From Viscum album (Eukaryota > Streptophyta > Magnoliopsida > Santalales > Viscaceae), in NCBI GenBank assembly GCA_963277665.1, contig OY728157.1:363644067-363708066 (forward strand): a stretch of DNA of 64,000 nucleotides, given 5' to 3'. The translations under genes were made by a program, and so were the position numbers. The notes beneath the pieces are model-generated. The model searched no databases. It was not told the origin of the DNA and was given only the letters and a program-made list of their open reading frames with translations. Below are positions 35,500 to 48,456 of this stretch, piece by piece. Numbering within the stretch: position 1 is the first letter of the stretch; the number at the start of each line of letters is the position of its first letter.

Positions 35500-36817
35500 T
35501 ATTTTGGATTAAGATGTCTTTGATGTAGATGATCATCTAAAATCTTCATATTTTTTTACTAGTTGGGGAAATTCCCATACTCCTGGAATTTGAAGTATTG
35601 GAGTGTAGTTGGTGCATTAGTTGGCATATTCCCTTCCTCTATTGTATCAACTAGCCTCTTTATCACCTTTTGAAATTCATGGGATTTATGACCCACCTTT
35701 ACAAAATTAAAGCACAACCTATCTCCATTAAATTAATTACCTTGATGTTTCTTCCAAAATTTATTCCATGTATATATATGGAATTTCTTTCTACCATGTG
35801 ATTTAATATATTTTTTATGAGACTCCATCTTCTTTTTCTTATCAAAACCATGGGAATAGTGAGAATCTCTAATTATCATTTATACCTTCAGTGCACATCG
35901 AATTATTTAATCCTGGATACTAAATTCTCATATATCCAATGACTTTTAGAAACTTGGTTTTAAGAAACCAAATAATCATTTTTTTTATTTCAAGGATGAC
36001 AATTAAACCAGAAGCATACCTTGAAAGTCTTGTAAAATTTTCCTCATATATACCAATGGATTCATTATCTTTCAATTTAAGCTCAATGAATTATTTCTTC
36101 ATTTTTTACATATAAAATGGGGGAGGTAATTATTGAAAAATATTATATTAAACTAATCCCATTATATGGATTCAATTTCTTCCTCTTGCCTTTTATTCTT
36201 AATAAGATTCCACCATTGATCTGATTCACCTTCTAAATGATAAATGGTTAGGTAAACCTTTTCATGTTCTAAGCACTAGATAGCATAAATTATTTTCTAA
36301 ATGGTTTTTATCAATCGCTCAGCCACTAGTGTATCATAATACACACTAAAAGAAGGTGTATGTTTCCACATAAAATAATAAATAGTACACTCTTCCCCCT
36401 TTTAATTATTTGGAATATTAGTATGATTAATGTCTTGAGAATGTTTTGGGATCATATCAATAATATTATTCATTCCACATCCTATAGAATTTGGTTACAT
36501 GGGTGGAAAATCATTAAATTTTCCATCACACTCATTTGTAGAATGATGTATTTTGGTTTCATAAATTAAATAAATAAAAAAGTCAAAGTGTAATCAACAA
36601 GTAATAACAATTAGAGTGAGCTATCATTTAATCATGAAATATCAATCATATGATGTCTAAATCCTAACACCCTCTTCTAAATTTATATAACCTTAGGTTT
36701 AACCAAGGTTATATATGGTCATTACCAAAACTTTATAATTTTTTCCTATACTTAGACATATCCTTGAGGTTTTCATCACGGTTTTCTAGCCCTAATCTCC
36801 AAAGATTAACTGGACCT
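35500..36817 (-). pseudogene. gypsy gag remnant (minus)
   Basis: Read on minus at about 35715-35670, CFNFVKVGHKSHEF aligns with the zinc knuckle CFNCGKVGHKSHEC: the second and fourth ligand Cys are Phe. Upstream (to about 36700), scattered retrotransposon Gag-like residues occur in broken frames. There is no usable start codon. The 69-codon plus-strand open frame at 36360-36569 is a shadow. Confidence 0.6.
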
Positions 36818-36830
36818 GACTTTGATACCA
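36818..36830 (-). other. Primer-binding site (minus)
   Basis: The minus-strand TGGTATCAAAGTC directly follows the 5' LTR end and matches the tRNA-iMet site at 11 of 13 positions. Confidence 0.8.
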
Positions 36831-37390
36831 GCTATAAATGCCCAATATTTTCATACATAAATATTACATATTTTTAGATGAACATTAAATACATAACATT
36901 AAAATCCACACCATAACTATATAGTTTTAGTGTCTTTAGAGACTAGAAACATAACCACGTTATTTAAGAACATTCTTCAACATCTCTCATAATGTCCTTC
37001 TCACTTATTACCCTTCTTGAGATACCCTGTTTAAAACATTTATTCATAACCTGGGGAAAAGAAACATAAGAAAGGGTGTGATTAGATACTAATTAAGGGT
37101 CAAAATGGAAGATATCAATTGATGGTCATATGAAAGCATAAGATAAGAATAAGGTTATAAGTTCCTGACTGTAACTTAAAAAGTTTATACCCAATCTGAA
37201 AAATATCATAAACTTGAATCATGGAATAAAAGTTTCTCATTTCAAATGAAATTATTTATAAGAGTTATAAAATATCATAATCAATCATAAAACATAATTT
37301 CAAATCAAAATAAAGTCATAAAAGTGTAGCACCATCATAGGAATAAAAAGCATTTCATATGTCAAGGTTAACTACCAAGTCCATTAAATA

Positions 37391-37590
37391 ATAGTGGATC
37401 ATGCATCAAAACCTATTTCCTATATCAAAATATATCATGTATCATCACATGTTACCCATAGTGTATCAAGAAAATTGACTTGTTTCCCACAATGGATCAG
37501 GCACGTCAACTTGTTTCCTATAGCAGATCAAGCACATCGACTTGTTTCCCATAATGGATTAAGCACATTTAATTATTACCCATAATTATC
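37391..37590 (-). repeat. 31-bp minisatellite in LTR
   Basis: At least four clear units of 31 bp (plus-strand start 'cccayaatggatca', ending 'acttgttt') occur at about 37454-37580, with more decayed units upstream. The block is conserved in position across five LTRs in this window. Confidence 0.8.
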
Positions 37591-38862
37591 TCATGAGATA
37601 TAAAACTTTACCCAATTCATTAGAGGGAAATATAATTCAAGGTAAACCTAAAAAATAATGAAAACTATACATATGTGTTCCACAAGATCACAAAACATTC
37701 ATCATGTCATCATAATATAACCCATGGAAAGAAGATGTTCTTTATAAACATTCCATCATTTCGTCATATCATAACCCATTGAAAATAAATGAGTTTCAAA
37801 AACATATCATCCTCATAATCATAAACCATATAGAGAAATAATAAGGATTTTATCATTGGATCATATCTATAGTAAATAATTATTAACACCAAAGGATGTT
37901 ATTATAGATGAATATTTCTTTAAAATACCCCTTGAATGTTTCTTGAGGAAAATACCCTTTTCAATTACAAATAAAATTATTTAAAATACAAAAAAAATAA
38001 CAAATATTAAGTAAAACATTATTTGAGAATAACATTTGGAACCTATAAAGAAATATTAAAATCATTTCTTGTTCATGACTTTAGGAAATTCCATTCATTC
38101 TGTATATGTTAAAACAAATATTACTTTCATATTTTTGGTAAAAAAATCAAAAATACGTCATTCAGAAAATGATAGTAATATTCCTTTTAAACCATTTTGT
38201 AAATATAAAAACATGGCTAAAAAATGAATAAAAATATTATGTAATAGAAAAAAAATCTTGAAATCATTTTAATGAAAACATGGATATAGAAAAAAAATTC
38301 TAACCATATAGTAAAACATACTCGTTTTTCCTTAAAAAACATTCCTTCGGTCTCCTAAGTAATTAAAGTGAGAAAAATAAAATTAAAACATGTATTACAT
38401 AGAAATAACTAAATTAGAATATAAATTAATGGGTTTTATTATATAAGGATTATATATTTTCTTCAATGTAAATTTAAGTATAAACAATCCCGAACATAAT
38501 GGGATTGAGATGCAAATCTCTTACCTCAAGCCTCGTCTCAATTAGAACATGTTAAAACCTCCTTATAATAAATATATATTTATTGTAAATTTTCTAAAAA
38601 CTATATTCATATATATAATTCCATGTATTATTTAATTATAACATCTTATCACCTCTTTACTAATAATTGTTTATTAAAATCACTCTTCCATGTGATAATT
38701 GTTTCGTTTCTCGTGTATATTTTGATTTGGTAATCTCAGTCCTTGTACTTTGATCATGGTTCTATCATCTACAAAATTTTAATCATGAAATGAATATAAT
38801 TTATAATATTCATTATATATATTTATTCATCCATAAAAAAAGATAAAAAATGAGTTACATCA

Positions 38863-39279
38863 TTCAAGGAGATGGTAGGTTGTACGTATGCATGAACATT
38901 ATTTTAACTCATTGAAAGATTGAGTGAAATAAAGGTAGATAATAATTAAACTTTTCAGAATAAATATTATATAATATATATCAAATATATTCATTAAATT
39001 TATCCTTATTACCATCCATGTAAATAGGAAATGAAAAATTAATCACATCGCTTCGTGGAGGTGGTAGTCCACACGTACGCATGAGCGACATTATAGTTTT
39101 CTAATTGATTGGAAAGTAAAAAAGTAGATATGATATTATAACTATATCAGAATAATTATGTCATAAATATCATGTATATATTTTAAAACCCTCATAATAT
39201 TCATCTATGAAATATGGTGATGAAAAATGAATTATATCGTTATGTGGGAGTTGGTATGTCGTGAGTACGCACAAGCGAT
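38863..39279 (-). other. Series of three leader stem-loops in LTR (minus)
   Basis: The arms are TTCA (38863-38866) with TGAA (38893-38896); TCGCT (39048-39052) with AGCGA (39084-39088); and ATCGTT (39236-39241) with AGCGAT (39274-39279), the last with one mismatch in the minus-strand RNA. The first stem begins 348 bp downstream of the TATA box; spacing is about 191 bp. Each contains the GTACG and ACTACC-type inner block. Confidence 0.7.
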
Positions 39280-39618
39280 GATTTCACTTCTCAATTGATG
39301 GAAAATATGATGAATAGTTGTAGTTAAATAATCATAATAAAATTTAATTATATTTATAATAACAAATTTTTTATTCTTTTATTACTAAAAAATACTTAAA
39401 TGTGTCATAGAAAGAAACAAATTAAAAGAGGTCGGGTAAGATGACTACATATTCTTCGATAAGCCTCCTTTAGATCCCTTCTTAAGAACCCATAGAATGG
39501 TATTTTAAGAAGACATGAACCAATAATTAATGTATAAAGAAGTTTCTAAGATAATAATGGAGTTTTTGGTTGAGATATATGGCTCAAATTGGTGTAAATA
39601 AGTGAAAGGATGGGTTCC

Positions 39619-39627
39619 CTTTTATAA
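39619..39627 (-). promoter_or_regulatory. LTR TATA box (minus)
   Basis: The minus-strand TTATAAAAG is followed by a G/C-richer patch, at the same position relative to the stem-loops as in the plus-strand LTRs. Confidence 0.65.
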
Positions 39628-39758
39628 TTTTGGGGAGGGTCACTCTTCGAATTTCCAAAAAAATATTAAAACATAATAATGTCATTCTTAAGATAAATGA
39701 ATCCAAATGGATATATATATTTTAATATAAGGTATTATTTGTTTTAAATACCATCAAA

Positions 39759-39793
<35 letters not shown>

Positions 39794-41374
39794 TCTAATT
39801 AGTGTTTTAACCCTTATCTTTTGGTTTAACCCCTTAGTTTACTTATTTTAACCTTAACCGCAATAACATCTTTTTCACTCTCAAAGGGTTATCATTTCAC
39901 TTATAAGGTAAAAATTGGATCATAAATTGAAAAGTGATAATAATATAGAAAAGTTATCATCCTAATTTTCATATTTTATTATTTTTATGATCTTTAAATA
40001 ATTTTATAAAATATTATTATTCATAAAATATTATTACGGTCATTTTTTGACACAATTCACATAATTGGACTTTAAACACAACAAGACACCAATGTAATTT
40101 GAATAAAAACCGTTTAAACAGCTCTAATATTTTGTATTTACCTAAAAATTTATGGAAAATAATAATTTATCCAAATTTTATTACTTTTAATATTTTTAAA
40201 ATCATTTATTTTATTTTTCTATTAATTCAGTAAATATTATGTCAACGTTGCGTAAGAATTTAGGTTAATTATTCAGTCACTAAAAATTAAAAGAAAACTA
40301 CTATGATAAATAAAATTAATTTATAGTTAAAATAAACATTTATAACCAAAAATAAACTCTTTTTACCTTATGATAAAATATTATCAATATTAAAGTCAAG
40401 AGAGTGGCATTTTATATTTATTCTTTTTTAAAATTAATATTACAGTTATGATCAAAAAAATATAAAAACAAGTGACCATGTATTAGATAATTGGATAAAA
40501 ATGGATAAAATACACCCATATAATAGGATTCAATTTTTAGATAAATTTTAAAGCCTTATCGCAAAGTTTTAGCCCTATTTTACTTGTTTTACCCTTACTG
40601 AGGTGAAAACAAAATTACTATGGTTACCAGCCATAATAAACCGAAATAAAAGGGGGAAATTTAAAAAAATTGAACCTAAATATTCCAAATATTTAATCCA
40701 TTTTTAAATATTAAATTCATATAATTCTCAAGAATTAATTTAATAGAAAACCACAAAACGTAATGAAAAAACAGTTTTTCAAAAAAATGGCTTTTTAAGT
40801 ATGAAAATGTTTTATACCAAATTAAATAATAAAATTAATTAAAATAAACTTAATTGTATTATTAGTAATATAATATAACAAATTTTACATTTAAAATATT
40901 TTAAAATAAAATTGAACTTTTTAAATTCTTGAAACAAAAGTACAGTTTTCAGTAAAAAAACGGTATTTTCCACTATTCATTAAAAACTATTTTCAGAAAA
41001 AAATATAAAAAAATAACCCAAGGATAATTTTGATATGATTATTTAAAACATTATATTATTTTTATCAAATTTTGTTTTTAAAATTTCTAAAAATTGATTA
41101 AAATATCAGCTCAAAAAAAATATTTGAAAATTGTTTCTGAGGGAAAATGTATTTTTAAAGCATATAATGAATTTAATAAAAATATATTTGTTTTATCTAA
41201 AAACTTTATATATATTTTTTTAATAATATTTTTATTCCTATTAATTCTACCAATTTAATGGCTTGGTTATAATGGTATACTATATTACGGTTCATTCAAA
41301 CTCAGGGTTGTGTGTATCACAAGCTAATGAAGAAATAAAATTTATTAATATATCATAAATCCTTGAAATGTTAA

Positions 41375-42239
41375 AATATTAAAAATTTATTTCAAGTCAA
41401 ATAGAAGCTTCCTATTATTTAATTACTAAAAAAATTCCTTAAACCCTACTTTTTTCATCTTCATTTAATCTGAATTATTGAAATCTAATTTTTTTTTGAA
41501 CTTGTAGGTACTAAAAGATGAATAAACTAAGTTATTTCACTCAATATTAAGAGGGAAAATGTGTTTTGGGGGAACCCAAAAAAAGAAAGGTTCTTAAATC
41601 AAGTGAGTCGCTTGTTTTAATTTCATCATTTCTACTATTATTATTTTTATTACTACTAGTACTATTTCAAGATTTTGTGTTCTTTGAAAATTAATATTCA
41701 ATGTTTATATATCCACCAATACTTGTAGTTATATGTGGGGGATGTACCCATTGTGTTTTTTATCAATTTTTACATGATACATCTAGATTTAATTTAAAAA
41801 TTAATGATTCTATATAGGAAGAAAAAAATCATGTACATTTTCAATTATTTTTTACTGATTTATTAGAAATTTTAGAAGTATGCATTTTGAACTATCTTTG
41901 GACCCTCGAACATAAACTTTAACTACTCATCAAAAATTAATTTTTTTTATTTTCAATGGTATCCCAAAAAATAGTCTTGAAATAGAACAACTAGGAAACC
42001 AAAGGAAACTGAAACTAATGTGGCATGAAGTAGTGCAGCCTGAAATCATCACCTTTTACCACTCCTTTTGGAGGCATGGAGTCCATACTATGGAAACAAG
42101 AGAGCCTCCCAACATGGACCACCATTGTCTCAGAGAAAACTGCAACCTTATATCACTCTCTCTAGGTGTGATTCACGCTCATGATACTATTAATTAAACC
42201 CTGACACCATCTTCTAATATATGAAATTGATCAAGGGAT
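41375..42239. other. Spacer, no gene recognised
   Basis: AT-rich sequence between the minus-strand gypsy element and the LINE fragment. The part at 41990-42239 is less AT-rich and may be the decayed 3' tail of the LINE; no frame or motif supports more. Confidence 0.4.
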
Positions 42240-43000
42240 GGGTCCTAACCTAAGTAAGGACTTGAATTATGTCATTGAGTCTGTTATAGTTGCCCCCAAT
42301 GGGATGTTTTAATACTTTAATAAATAAATCCTTATGATAATTATGTAAGCTTTGTCCAGAAGAGAGTCTCCACTGCCAAAGCAAGTCATGAACACAAAAA
42401 TGAAACCACCCAAAGATTTTTTCCCCACACCACCTCCCCTCATGACACACAAAGTAGAAGAAGCATCTATATTGAGTTTATTTCCAATAATGTGGGGTCT
42501 CTAGTGAAACCAATGGACCTAGTTGGGACTCTCGGTATATTGAACAAGGGATATTCTTTTCAGGAGAGTTCTGAGGATAGGGGTGTCATCCTAGTTTCTA
42601 TCGATATGGGTCAGGTCCTCTAAGAGGTTCCTAGTACGAATGATGATATCTATTTCTATGTAAGAAATAACTTCAACACGGGTTGTATTCCTCATCTTCT
42701 AGATACCCCAAGAACCATCAGAAAGAATCATTGATCTCACCTTCTGATCCAACCCTCCAACACCCACACCCTATAACCATAGGACAAGAAACAATAACTT
42801 CTATAGGTCCTAGGATGAAAGGCCTATAAAGTCCCTAAACACCCTCCATACAGATAAGGCCCAAACCACTTCAAAAAATAGGTTCACATGGATCTCCTCC
42901 TAACATTCCTCACAACAAGGGAATTTGGAAATAATGATCAACCCAAATCTTTTAATGCTTTCATCTATGAGAAATGATCAGTTTCTTATCCACCAGACGA
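42240..43000 (-). pseudogene. L1-like LINE 3' end: zinc-binding RT tail and RNase H, broken
   Basis: On the minus strand at about 42925-42845, CCEEC.EEIHVNLFFEVVWALSVWRVF fits the zf-RVT pattern (C..C....E...HLFF.C..A...W) downstream of LINE reverse transcriptase. At about 42475-42255, NIDASSTLC..RGGGV, then GGFIFVF..CFGSGDSLLDKAY, and IPLGATITDSM, match the plant LINE RNase H (RVT_3) domain, including its first Asp and the late DS motif. Stops interrupt both and RT itself is missing, so this is a 5'-truncated, decayed insertion. The 66-codon open frame at 42250-42450 is in another frame and is a shadow. Confidence 0.65.
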
Positions 43001-43900
43001 AGAAGCTGAATTCTTCAAGAAGATCTTTACACCCAAAAACTTTTCTCTATGCATCTATATAGTCTAGGGATAACATCAGTTTTCGGAATTCTGATATAGA
43101 GTAAACTTTAATTACTTAATTGAGGATTTATTTTAAACATAAATAATTCAATTATTGCTCCCACTTTAAGGTTCAACATTGGGAACATTGTGGATTTTAA
43201 TTGTGGGATAATTGGTCTTCTTAAAATAGTTGAATTGTGCTTTAATGTAGTACACATCAATTTCACCCCCAAAAAATATTTAATTGATTGATTCTCAAGC
43301 TTCAAATTTCTTATTTAGTCCATAAAAATTTGAGTTTTGATTTTTGATTTTACACATTTATGAGGTTAAATTTTTTTACTTTATTAAGTACTTAATATGG
43401 TTCATAAAATTCTTGTTTTATAAAAAAATCTTGTTTTTTGTTAAATATTAGGATAGTGGTTTATAATCATTATTGGATTTGAACATTTCAATTGGGTTTT
43501 AAATTTTTAAGTTGTGCATTTAAATGAGCTTTGAAACAAAAAATATTAATCTAGGTTCAGCCACATTTCCTTCATTCTTTCATTCTTTTTATTCTTCAAG
43601 CTGGTGGGTGAGTTATTTATGTTTCCTTATAATTATTAAGTCCACTCATCCAAATAGATTATCTAATTATAATGACTTCTTATTATATGAGTTTATTCTC
43701 TTGGAGTTAAAGATAAGTTTATAAGTATCAGTTAAATTCAAAGTGATGTTTGTTTAAATATTTTTAAAATTTTCTATTTTAATAGTTTTTATGAAACCAA
43801 AACCAAATTTTTATCAAATATATAACTTTTTCTTCTTAAAATATCCATGAGGAAGAATATTTTTGATAAATGATTCTTTTTAAAAAATTATTTTTCTAAA
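43001..43900. other. Spacer, no gene recognised
   Basis: AT-rich DNA. The 65- and 66-codon open frames (43108-43305 minus, 43524-43724 plus) show no family features. It ends where LTR homology begins at about 43901. Confidence 0.4.
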
Positions 43901-43961
43901 AAACCGTGAGATTTTGTGAAATATTTTTTTCAAATTAATTTCTTATTTTTGATATTTTTCA

Positions 43962-44038
43962 TTACATGAAATATCAAGTTTACCTTTTATTACATGCAAC
44001 ACTGGGTTTAGCTTGTGTTACATACAACACCGAGTTTA
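43962..44038 (+). repeat. 28-bp minisatellite at LTR 1 start
   Basis: There are nearly three units of the form TTACATGCAACACTGAGTTT + 8 bp, also present in LTRs 2 and 3 but not recognised in the minus-strand LTRs. Confidence 0.75.
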
Positions 44039-45166
44039 AATAAAACCTAACATACTATTAAAATATTATTATTTTCATAGTCATCAAATACTCATTAGAA
44101 TGGTAGGTATAAATAGGATTGACTAAATTATAAAAATATATGGTTCACACATGTATATAAAAGGAATTATTTATTGAAAATTTAATTATAAATGAAAATA
44201 AAAACTACTTGAAAATAAAGGAATTTTTTTTTTGAAAAACTATTTTTATGTGCACAAACATTTTTTACCTCAATAAATTAAACAAATAACTTTTGATGAA
44301 TAATTTTAATAAAATGTATATATTATATATTCAATAAAAATTTTAACATTCATCTTATGTGTTTTCTAGATAACAGATAGGAATAAATCTCATTTTGCAT
44401 GTAAAATCTTATTTTATAATAAAAGTAGTTTTGATGCCTTTTGTGAAATTATAATAAAATAAATTTTTTCTATATTAAGAAAGTTTATTTGAATAAATAA
44501 ACTTAATTTTTTAAATAACCATTTCAAAATTATATTTAAGTGAATTGTTTAGAATTTTTGAGCAGATAAACTTTTCATGAATAGGGAAAAATAATGACTT
44601 TTATTAAGAACTTCCATTAATTTTAAAGAATTTTAAAACAAGAAAAATATTTTAATATTGTTTTAAAGATAAAATTATTTAAATTTTATATATATTTATC
44701 CAATTTAGTTCATTGGAATAAATTCCATTTTGAATTTTGATATAAAAACTTTTTAAACTTCTGAATATTTTATCTTTGGAGAATCGCTTTCTCATCATGA
44801 CTGTGGGATTAATTTAAATTAAATTTTTTCACTTTTATGAATGGAATTTAGAAAAATAGATTACATATTTTTAATCAAAAAAAATTTATTATCTAATAAA
44901 TACAAATTATTTTTTTACCATAATTAATAAGAAAAGTAGTAAAAAATATTTATTGTGGTTATGGTAAAAAAGGGTTTACCAAGGGTTAAACTAAGAATAT
45001 AAGTGTTCAAAATGAACCAAAACTTATCCAACACCCATTTCATAAAAATATTTTGAAATTAAATCTTATATTATCTATAATTTTTCATTTTTGATCCTTT
45101 TTTCACATAAAAAACATGGGTACACCTTTTTATTTTTGAAAATTACAAGTGTGCTACTCATCTCGC

Positions 45167-45175
45167 TTATAAAAG
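45167..45175 (+). promoter_or_regulatory. LTR 1 TATA box
   Basis: TTATAAAAG followed by a C/T-rich stretch, as in the other long LTRs. Confidence 0.65.
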
Positions 45176-45515
45176 GTAACCCCATCTCATATCCTCTTCA
45201 AACTTCCAAAACCCATTGGTTTGTCTAATACATGACCAAATCACTTCCTTAATTCCCTCTTATCATCCTGGATTCTTTATTTGGGTCATAATTTCAACAT
45301 ATTAATCCTTTTGGTACAAACCAAAATAAGTTTTCTAGAAAAGAGGTAACGTCTCTAACCAGGTGTTTTATTTTATTTATTCCAAAAAATACTTTAATTA
45401 TTATCAAACCATAAGAATATATTAACTTCAATATCTATTATATATTAAGATTTTATTCTACTAATTTAATAATCTAAATCCATCTCCTCTTCCATCAAAT
45501 AGGTTATGAAATAAT

Positions 45516-46020
45516 CATTCATGGGTAGGGGGACCCCCCCCCCCAATGGCCTGAAGTCCTTTTATTTTATTTTTTCAATAATACCCCTTTTAAGGGTTAA
45601 AGGGAAACCCTTATATGACCTGTAGGACCTTGACCTCATGTACAGATGTTATTAATTTTCCATTACCACCTATCACGGATGGATATAATTATAGATTTAT
45701 TATTTATATATAATATTTATGATATTATTATTACTATGGAATCATGATATCACATGTTCCTTCTTAACTTCCCTTTCATAGGAATACGATAATGTCATTT
45801 GTGTCTACGAAGGACGACCGCATCGTGAAGTGATTTGATTTATTAATACTTTATATGGAAGGTAATAAGGATTATTTTAACGAAAATATTTGATATATAG
45901 TAAATAAAAATAACTATATAATGTTAATATACTATTTACCTTTCTTTCTTTCTTTCCATCAGAGAAATAGAAACAACATTTATGTGTATGTACGGCCTAC
46001 CATCTCCCTGAATAGTGTAT
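45516..46020 (+). other. Leader stem-loop series in LTR 1, first one interrupted
   Basis: Position 1 starts 349 bp after the TATA box but its middle is replaced by about 115 bp containing a run of C at 45532-45543. Position 2 pairs TCATTT (45795-45800) with AAGTGA (45828-45833), one pair being G-U. Position 3 (about 45976-46020) keeps the inner block but weak arms. Confidence 0.6.
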
Positions 46021-47792
46021 TTTATTTTCTATTTATAAATTTTAAATGTCAATTTAAATACATATATATTGAATATAAATTATATTTATATAATTTTTAA
46101 AATTATATATATTATGGAACCATGATAAAACTAATTGGACAAAAAATAACAAATCAAAACATACATGGAAAAGAAATCATTTATTGCCTGAAACATGACT
46201 TTAACATGGAATAATTAATAATCAGGTAATAAAATGTCATGAGTAAATAATATATGATATGATATATATAATTATGGTTCTATAATAAATTTATAATAAA
46301 CTTATATTTATTATATAGGAGGTTAAAATTTGTATGAAGGAATTATAGACTTAATGTAAGGGATTTCTGTCTCATTTTTACTTATGTGAGACACATTCCA
46401 TATTCAACACCAATTTATTTTATGTGGTATATATAATAACCAATAATTTATTTTATTATTATTCAACTAAAACTTATTGTGATTTTATTATCCATTTTAG
46501 TATCTCTCTTTCATGGGGTTTATGGTTCAAAATTTACCAAAGTAGTGAGGGGTTTTTATCTCAATTTTCCTTCCTTAAGACATAAGTTATTTTATACACA
46601 TATCTTCTTTTATGAGGTGTATATACATCCCCTATTGACATGTAATATCATTAATTTATTTACTCTCGTGATATTCTAAGTTTCTGTTAACGTTATTCTT
46701 TCATGGGTCTTAATATTTAAAGTTACCAAAGTGGTAAGGTTTCTATAATACAGTCTCATTGTTTATCAGAATTGTTTATGTTTATGGCTCTAGTGATGAA
46801 ATATTATAAACCATATCTCAAAAAAATCATGAAATTTATACTCCTATAGTTATTTCCTAAGAATAAATTTTTTCCATTCATTTTCCTCTCTTTATTTACT
46901 CAAAAGATCAAAATAATTTTTTTAATAAAAATCATCTTTATTTCTCTTTTTAGTCGAAAACCCCTTTTTCATCAAAAAAAATCCAAAAAAAATTCAGAAT
47001 TTTTTTTAACATTATTAAAAAAAATTAAAGAAATTGTTACCTATGTTTTACCATTTTAAAAAAATTGAAAGTAATATTCATATCATTTTCCAAATAATGA
47101 TCGTTTGGATTTTACTAAAAATATGAAAGGAATATTTGTTTTAACATGTATTAAATGAATGGTATTTTCCACCATCATGACCTAATCAATGTTTTAAATC
47201 TTCATTTATAAGTTTTAAATTTTATTTTCAAAAAAAATATTTCCAATTTTTTTTATGAATTTTAAGTTTAATTAAGTGATTTTCAAAATAGAAAGATTAC
47301 TTTCCTTAAGAAATGTTTTAAATTATTTTAAACAATCCATTTATAAGTTTCCAATTTTATTTTTTTATGAAAATGATTTTGAAAATGTTTTCTGTTTTAA
47401 AAAGTGTTTTTTAAATTGGGAAGGCTATATTCCTCAAGAAATGTTCCAAGTGATATTTTAAAATATTTTTCCATCTAAAATGGAATACTTTAATGTAACT
47501 TATGATTTATTAGGGATAATATTGAATGATAACATCATAATTATTTATTTTTATGTTTAATTTTTATGTTGATTAAATGTTTTTGAAACTCATTTATTTT
47601 TCATGGTTTATTCTATGGTGAATTGATGAAATGTTTATAAAACCCAATTTCTTTACATGGGTTATGATGAGATCATATGATGAATGTTTTATGATAATTT
47701 AGCACACATAGTTATGTTATTTATTATGAGATGGTTGGTACTTATATCTCCCTCAAATTTATTGTGTAAATATTTACATATCATGAGATAAC

Positions 47793-47912
47793 AATGGGAA
47801 ACAAGTTGATGGGATTTATCCACTATGGGAAATAGGTGTATTCTGATCCATCATGGGAAAAAGGTGTATCCTTGTCCATAATGGGGATCATGTGATAAGT
47901 CATGATCCACTA
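47793..47912 (+). repeat. Minisatellite near LTR 1 3' end
   Basis: There are about four units of 28-32 bp built on 'atgggaaayaagttgatg..tgatccact', the reverse complement of the array in the minus-strand LTRs. Confidence 0.75.
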
Positions 47913-48456
47913 TTTATATGGTATTATTTATTAAACAAGACATGTGAAATGTTTTTATATATTTTTTATGGTTCCACGCTTTTATGAAATGATTTTATGG
48001 TTAATGATTTATTTATGATGATTTCTCACTCTTATGGGCCATGTTTTCTGAAATGGTAAATTTTTATTTCATGAATCATGTTTATGATATATGACATATT
48101 GGAAGTGAACTTCCTTAGTAATATTTATGATCACATTCCCTTATACTGATCTTAGGATTTCATATGATCATAGATTGTTATCTCATACGTCTACCCTTAG
48201 TGAGCATCTGAGCTCATCTTTTTTTATGTTTCCTTCCCTGGGTTATCAATAAAGGTTTAGTTAGGGTATTCCTAAGAGTATTAATATGTGAGAATATATT
48301 TTTGGGATATGTTGAAGATATTTCATGAAATAATAAGATTGTGTTTATAGTCTCCAAATACACTAAACTATTATGCTCCTCGGGTGTGTGTTTATATAAT
48401 GTATTGAATATCCATCTAAAAATATGTGATATTTATGTATAAAATCATGGGTTGAA

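Larger units (their letters stand above)
27537..41374 (-). mobile_element. Decayed Ty3/gypsy element with 4.5 kb LTRs, minus strand
   Basis: Two LTR-like blocks in the same (minus) orientation, 27537-32073 and 36833-41374, enclose 4.7 kb. Read on the minus strand, the interior shows primer site, gag, protease, RT, RNase H, integrase and polypurine tract in gypsy order. Everything is riddled with stops and the LTRs differ heavily, so it is old. Pol residues resemble the Tekay-like element at the left of the window. No 5 bp target duplication is evident. Confidence 0.88.
36833..41374 (-). repeat. 5' LTR of the minus-strand gypsy element
   Basis: It is collinear with 27537-32073 over 4.5 kb. 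On minus it has a TATA box (39619-39627), leader stem-loops at 39279-38863, a minisatellite at 37590-37391, and an end adjoining the primer site. A (TA)n tract lies at 39760-39790. There are no coding features. Confidence 0.87.

Noticed and set aside
37391..37590. Regular 31-bp repeats considered as CRISPR-like
   Set aside because: There are no unique spacers; units are contiguous and degenerate, in a plant LTR.
42250..42450. 66-codon minus-strand frame with many Trp/Cys/His
   Set aside because: A different frame of the same strand gives RNase H residues; this frame is a shadow.
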